NCBI GenBank assembly: GCA_910588415.1
Contig: CAJUPK010000038.1
Location: 1 to 16,972 of the forward strand
From: an uncultured Oscillospiraceae bacterium
Lineage (GTDB): Bacteria > Bacillota > Clostridia > Oscillospirales > Acutalibacteraceae
DNA length: 16,972 nucleotides
Reading direction: 5' to 3'
Shown: piece after piece, positions 14,051 to 16,972 of the stretch
How positions within the stretch are numbered: position 1 is the first letter of the stretch
How the letters are laid out: each line of letters starts with the position of its first letter
Notes under the pieces: generated by a model
Database searches by the model: none
What the model was told of the DNA's origin: nothing
What the model saw: only the letters and a program-made list of their open reading frames with translations
Translations under genes and position numbers: made by a program

Positions 14051-14309
14051 CACGGTAGATATAGACTGCGTGTTTGGACATTCCCTTTTGAATCAGGGCC
14101 TGGAGATTTCAAGAGAGAAACCGCAAGCCGTATGGCCAGCAAAAGTTCCCACAGAGACACGGCTCTGAATGAAAGAATTTGCAATGTTTCAAATGGGTTC
14201 CTACTGCTTTAAAAGCCATGCTGCCGATTGATAGGAGCATGTTTAAAGAGACTGGCAGATAGTTCTGTTGAGCTGAGCCGGTGGTATGGGAGGGGTCGTC
14301 TTTGTCTTT

Positions 14310-14365
14310 TAGGCAGCTCCGTGCAGTCAGTATCCGGCGGGAACCACGCATTTAGGAGCTGCCTA
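14310..14365. repeat. 11-bp inverted repeat upstream of parA
   Basis: TAGGCAGCTCC (14310-14320) and GGAGCTGCCTA (14355-14365) are exact complements around a 34-nt centre. It ends about 37 bp before the parA -10 box and has no T-run on either side. It could be a binding site for a dimeric regulator or a hairpin in an upstream transcript. Confidence 0.6.
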
Positions 14366-14377
14366 TTGAAAATAGGA

Positions 14378-14407
14378 CTGGTAATAGGGCGGGAACTATG
14401 CTATAAT
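14378..14407 (+). promoter_or_regulatory. Extended -10 promoter of parA
   Basis: A perfect TATAAT (14402-14407) is preceded by TG one base upstream (TGCTATAAT), an extended -10 box. The -35 area is poor (CTGGTA/TGGTAA near 14378-14384), as is common for such promoters. It predicts a start near 14414 and a leader of about 26 nt before parA. Confidence 0.7.
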
Positions 14408-14439
14408 AGCAAAAGAATAAATAACGGAGAGAATGACGG

Positions 14440-15204
14440 ATGGGAAAGATAATAGCGATTGCAAACCAGAAGGGCGGTGTGGGTAAGACCACCACCGCTG
14501 TGAATCTGTCGGCCGCCCTGGGCAGCATGGGGTACAGGGTATTGCTGGCCGACGCGGACCCCAAGGGAAATTCTACCAGCGGCGTAGGCGTGGACAGGCG
14601 AAATTGCCCCATCACCATGTACCAGGTGGTGATAGGCGGCGCAAAGGCCGGGGAGGCCATATGCAAGACCCAGTTTGAAAACCTGGAGCTGCTGCCCGCC
14701 AGCATTGACATGGCGGCGGCAGAGATTGAGCTGGTGACCGTGGAGCACCGGGAGGACAGGCTGAAAGAGCCTTTATCCTCCGTGCGGGAGAAGTATGACT
14801 ATATTTTTATTGACTGCCCGCCGTCCTTGGGGCTGATCACCACCAATTCCCTCAATGCGGCTGATACGATTTTGATCCCCATTCAATGCGAGTATTACGC
14901 GCTGGAGGGACTGTCTCAGCTGATGAACACTATACGCCGGGTAAAGCGGCAGTATAACGGGATGCTGGAGCTGGAGGGCGTACTGCTGACCATGTACGAT
15001 GGTCGGCTGAACCTGACACAGCAGGTGGTGGAGGAAGTGAAGAAGTACTTTCCCCGAAAGGTATTTAAGACGGTGATCCCCCGGGCTGTAAGGCTGTCAG
15101 AGGCCCCGGGATTTGGCCAGCCTGTGCTGTACTATGACAAGACCTCGAAAGGGGCCAAGGCGTATCAGGAGCTGGCGGAGGAGATATTGAAGGCCAAGAG
15201 TTGA
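14440..15204 (+). CDS. parA: Chromosome partitioning ATPase ParA (Soj)
   Basis: ParA is a deviant-Walker ATPase that binds DNA as an ATP dimer, moves ParB-parS complexes apart and, in Bacillus, modulates DnaA. The 254-residue product begins MGKIIAIANQKGGVGKTTT, giving the P-loop KGGVGKT with signature Lys at 11-17, followed by LADADPKGNST. IDCPPSLGLITTNSL is the Walker B and adjacent region, and IPIQCEYYALEGLSQL and VIPRAVRLSEAPGFGQPV are family blocks. No N-terminal helix-turn-helix is present, so this is the short chromosomal type. GGAG lies 10 nt before the ATG. The parB frame opens at the parA stop, so the two are translationally linked. Confidence 0.97.
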   Translation: MGKIIAIANQKGGVGKTTTAVNLSAALGSMGYRVLLADADPKGNSTSGVGVDRRNCPITMYQVVIGGAKAGEAICKTQFENLELLPASIDMAAAEIELVTVEHREDRLKEPLSSVREKYDYIFIDCPPSLGLITTNSLNAADTILIPIQCEYYALEGLSQLMNTIRRVKRQYNGMLELEGVLLTMYDGRLNLTQQVVEEVKKYFPRKVFKTVIPRAVRLSEAPGFGQPVLYYDKTSKGAKAYQELAEEILKAKS

Positions 15205-15227
15205 AGAAAGGACCTGGTTACCAGAGT

Positions 15228-16091
15228 ATGAGCATAAAGAAAAGAGGGCTTGGGAAAGGCCTGGACGCCATCTTTGCGGAAAACATCGCAGATGGCAGCG
15301 AGGGCACTGTAACGGTGCGCATTGACGACATAGAGCCCAACCGGGAACAGCCCAGAAAAGAATTCGACCCAGCGGCCCTGGCGGAGCTGGCGGACTCTAT
15401 TGCCCAGCATGGGGTGCTGCAGCCCCTGCTGCTGCGGCCTATGGTCAGCGGAGGGTACCGGATTGTAGCCGGAGAGCGGCGTTGGCGGGCCTCCCGGATG
15501 GCGGGGCTTTCGGAAGTGCCTGCTGTGGTGCGGGAGATGACCGATGGGGAAGAGATGCTGTTTGCCCTGATTGAAAATTTGCAGCGGGAAGACCTGAGCC
15601 CCTTGGAGGAGGCCAGGGGGTTTCAGCAGCTGATAGACGTGCAGGGGCTGACCCAGGAAGAGGCTGCCAGCGCGGTGGGCAAGTCCCGGCCAGCAGTGGC
15701 CAATGCCCTGCGGCTGCTGCACCTGCCGGAGGATATTCAGCAGATGGTGGAGCGGGGCGAGCTGTCCGCTGGCCATGCCCGCACCCTGCTGAGCTTTAAA
15801 AAGGAAGAGGACATGCGCCTGGCGGCTCAAAAGGCCAAGGAGGGAGCCTCTGTGCGGGAATTGGAGGCCATGGCGAAAAAGGCCAACGAGGGGGTTCCGC
15901 CCCCTCAGCCGCGATCTACCCGGCCCAACCAGTTTTACTCGGAGGCCCAGCTGGCAGTCAGCGGCTATCTGGGACGCAAGGTAAAAGTGGCGGGCACAAA
16001 GAAAAAGGGTATTTTACAGATCGAGTTTTACGGCGAGGAGGACCTGCAGAACCTGCTCAGCGACTTAAAAATGACGGATAAGGAGAATTGA
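15228..16091 (+). CDS. parB: Chromosome partitioning protein ParB (Spo0J)
   Basis: ParB is the parS-binding CTPase clamp of the segregation system. The 287-residue product starts MSIKKRGLGKGLDAIFAEN, the basic N-terminal peptide that stimulates ParA. CTP-binding boxes follow: ENLQREDL near 116-123, after GERRWRA at 82-88. The helix-turn-helix (about 142-166) has VGKSRPAVANALRLL, and the dimerization domain occupies about 240-287. Specificity positions are R154, A160, H165 and G182; R and G are those of ParB rather than Noc. ATG 15228 gives the usual N-terminus; TTG 15201 overlaps the parA stop (TTGA) and would add nine residues. The stop lies 1 nt before the serS start codon. Confidence 0.97.
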   Translation: MSIKKRGLGKGLDAIFAENIADGSEGTVTVRIDDIEPNREQPRKEFDPAALAELADSIAQHGVLQPLLLRPMVSGGYRIVAGERRWRASRMAGLSEVPAVVREMTDGEEMLFALIENLQREDLSPLEEARGFQQLIDVQGLTQEEAASAVGKSRPAVANALRLLHLPEDIQQMVERGELSAGHARTLLSFKKEEDMRLAAQKAKEGASVRELEAMAKKANEGVPPPQPRSTRPNQFYSEAQLAVSGYLGRKVKVAGTKKKGILQIEFYGEEDLQNLLSDLKMTDKEN

Positions 16092-16092
16092 C

Positions 16093-16972
16093 ATGCTGGA
16101 TATCAAATTGGTAAGAACAAACCCAGACCTGGTGAAAGAGAACATCCGGAAAAAATTCCAGGATGAAAAGCTGGTATTGGTGGACGAGGTGCTGGAACTG
16201 GACGGACAGTTCCGGGCCAGCAAGGCCAGAGGCGACGAACTGCGGCAGCAGAGGAACATGGTCAGCAAAGAGATTGGTAAGCTGATGAAAGAGGGCAAGA
16301 AGGCCGAGGCAGAGGACACCAAGAAGCGGGTGGCTGCCATTGCCGACGAGCTGGCCGAGATGGAGCGCAAAGAGGCGGAGCTGACCGAGGAGATCCGCAA
16401 GCGGATGCTGGTGATCCCTAATATTATTGACGACTCTGTGCCCATTGGCCGGGATGACAGCGAGAACGTGGAGCTGGAGCGCTTCGGAGAGCCAGTGGTG
16501 CCGGACTTCGAGGTGCCCTATCACACGGACATTATGGAGCGGTTTCATGGCATTGACCTGGACAGCGCCCGGCGCACCAGCGGCAACGGCTTCTACTACC
16601 TGATGGGGGATATAGCCCGGCTTCACGAGGGAATTTTGGCCTTTGCCCGGGATTTTATGATCGATAAGGGCTTCACCTACTGCATCCCGCCGTTCATGAT
16701 TCGCAGCGAAGTGGTCACCGGCGTTATGAGCTTTGCGGAGATGGAGAACATGATGTACAAGATCGAGGGGGAGGATCTGTATCTGATTGGCACCAGCGAG
16801 CACAGCATGATCGGCAAATATGCCGGGAACCTGCTGGCCGAGGAACAGCTGCCCCAGACCATGACCAGCTATTCCCCCTGCTTCCGCAAGGAGGTGGGCG
16901 CCCATGGCATTGAAGAGAGGGGCGTGTACCGCATCCACCAGTTTGAAAAGCAGGAGATGATTGTGGTCTGCA
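16093..16972 (+). CDS. serS: Seryl-tRNA synthetase (partial, cut by window end)
   Basis: SerRS attaches serine to tRNA-Ser (and to tRNA-Sec). The first 293 residues are visible. An N-terminal long coiled-coil arm for tRNA binding covers about 30-105 (KARGDELRQQRN, then repeated KK/AE heptads). The class II catalytic core follows, with ERFHGIDLDSARRTSGNGFYYL, motif 2 FRKEVGAHGIEERGVYRIHQFEKQE, and the serine-binding TxE loop written as GTSEHSM instead of the commoner PTAEV. Motif 3 lies beyond the window. AAGGAG (16079-16084) precedes the ATG and overlaps the parB end, so serS is translated from the parA-parB transcript. The frame is open to the last base and has no stop here. Confidence 0.96.
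   Translation, partial: MLDIKLVRTNPDLVKENIRKKFQDEKLVLVDEVLELDGQFRASKARGDELRQQRNMVSKEIGKLMKEGKKAEAEDTKKRVAAIADELAEMERKEAELTEEIRKRMLVIPNIIDDSVPIGRDDSENVELERFGEPVVPDFEVPYHTDIMERFHGIDLDSARRTSGNGFYYLMGDIARLHEGILAFARDFMIDKGFTYCIPPFMIRSEVVTGVMSFAEMENMMYKIEGEDLYLIGTSEHSMIGKYAGNLLAEEQLPQTMTSYSPCFRKEVGAHGIEERGVYRIHQFEKQEMIVVC

Larger units (their letters stand above)
13807..14439 (+). other. Long noc-parA intergenic region
   Basis: About 630 nt without a convincing gene. It contains CAACCC/GGGTTG (13998-14003 with 14015-14020), the inverted repeat fragment at 14017-14050, an 11-bp inverted repeat at 14310-14365 and the parA promoter near 14402. The frame at 14018-14212 begins in the repeat fragment and lacks a ribosome binding site. 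No tRNA or recognisable small RNA was found. Such an AT-moderate, structured stretch could hold a small RNA, but nothing in it is diagnostic. Confidence 0.5.

Noticed and set aside
14018..14212. Open frame of 64 codons between noc and parA
   Set aside because: It begins in the inverted repeat fragment, has no ribosome binding site and matches no recognisable protein.
1..16972. CRISPR array, tRNA or rRNA genes, transposase
   Set aside because: No regularly spaced direct repeats, no T-loop-like GGTTCGAATCC pattern, and no transposase or integrase motifs on either strand.

Overview
The window is the replication-origin-proximal housekeeping cluster of a Firmicute of class Clostridia. The order dnaA / rpmH-rnpA-yidD-yidC-jag-mnmE-mnmG-rsmG-noc-parA-parB-serS is the classic one. 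The GC-rich coding style, the SerRS variant and the YidC form suggest a gut Oscillospirales-type organism, but genus and species cannot be read from this sequence.

Layout. dnaA lies on the minus strand at 102-1406 and every other gene is on the plus strand. Replication and transcription therefore diverge from the 1413-1821 interval. That interval holds back-to-back promoters, and the long dnaA leader contains three inverted repeats including a complete intrinsic terminator. A two-gene cassette (multi-pass membrane protein with a DUF1700-like head, then a PadR regulator, 1822-3199) sits between dnaA and rpmH, two genes that are usually direct neighbours. A strong promoter then starts rpmH. A 398-nt T-rich gap separates rpmH from rnpA, and rnpA is followed by yidD. 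yidC and jag come after a repeat-filled gap of about 655 nt, and the jag unit ends in a terminator. mnmE, mnmG and rsmG follow closely, then a GNAT acetyltransferase. After a second repeat-filled gap come noc, a parS site, a long apparently non-coding gap, and parA-parB-serS, with serS cut by the window end.

How the genes work together. DnaA initiates replication. ParA, ParB and parS segregate the new origins, and Noc couples nucleoid position to division. bL34, RNase P protein, YidD, YidC and Jag/KhpB serve translation, RNA processing and membrane protein insertion. MnmE and MnmG modify the tRNA wobble uridine, RsmG methylates 16S rRNA, and SerRS charges tRNA-Ser.

Features beyond the housekeeping set. 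(1) A repeat of about 370 bp, built as a train of short hairpins many of which have 3-nt loops, is present twice in the same orientation (4673-5041 and 12461-12831). A degenerate inverted fragment lies at 14017-14050 and similar hairpins lie at 1-50 and 12354-12475. (2) The dnaA leader looks like a possible attenuator or small RNA. (3) Two canonical parS sites are present, one inside mnmG. (4) The two ParB-family proteins differ at exactly the four positions known to separate Noc from ParB DNA specificity. (5) Jag carries an RGG-like tail. No tRNA, rRNA, CRISPR array, transposase or consensus DnaA box was found.
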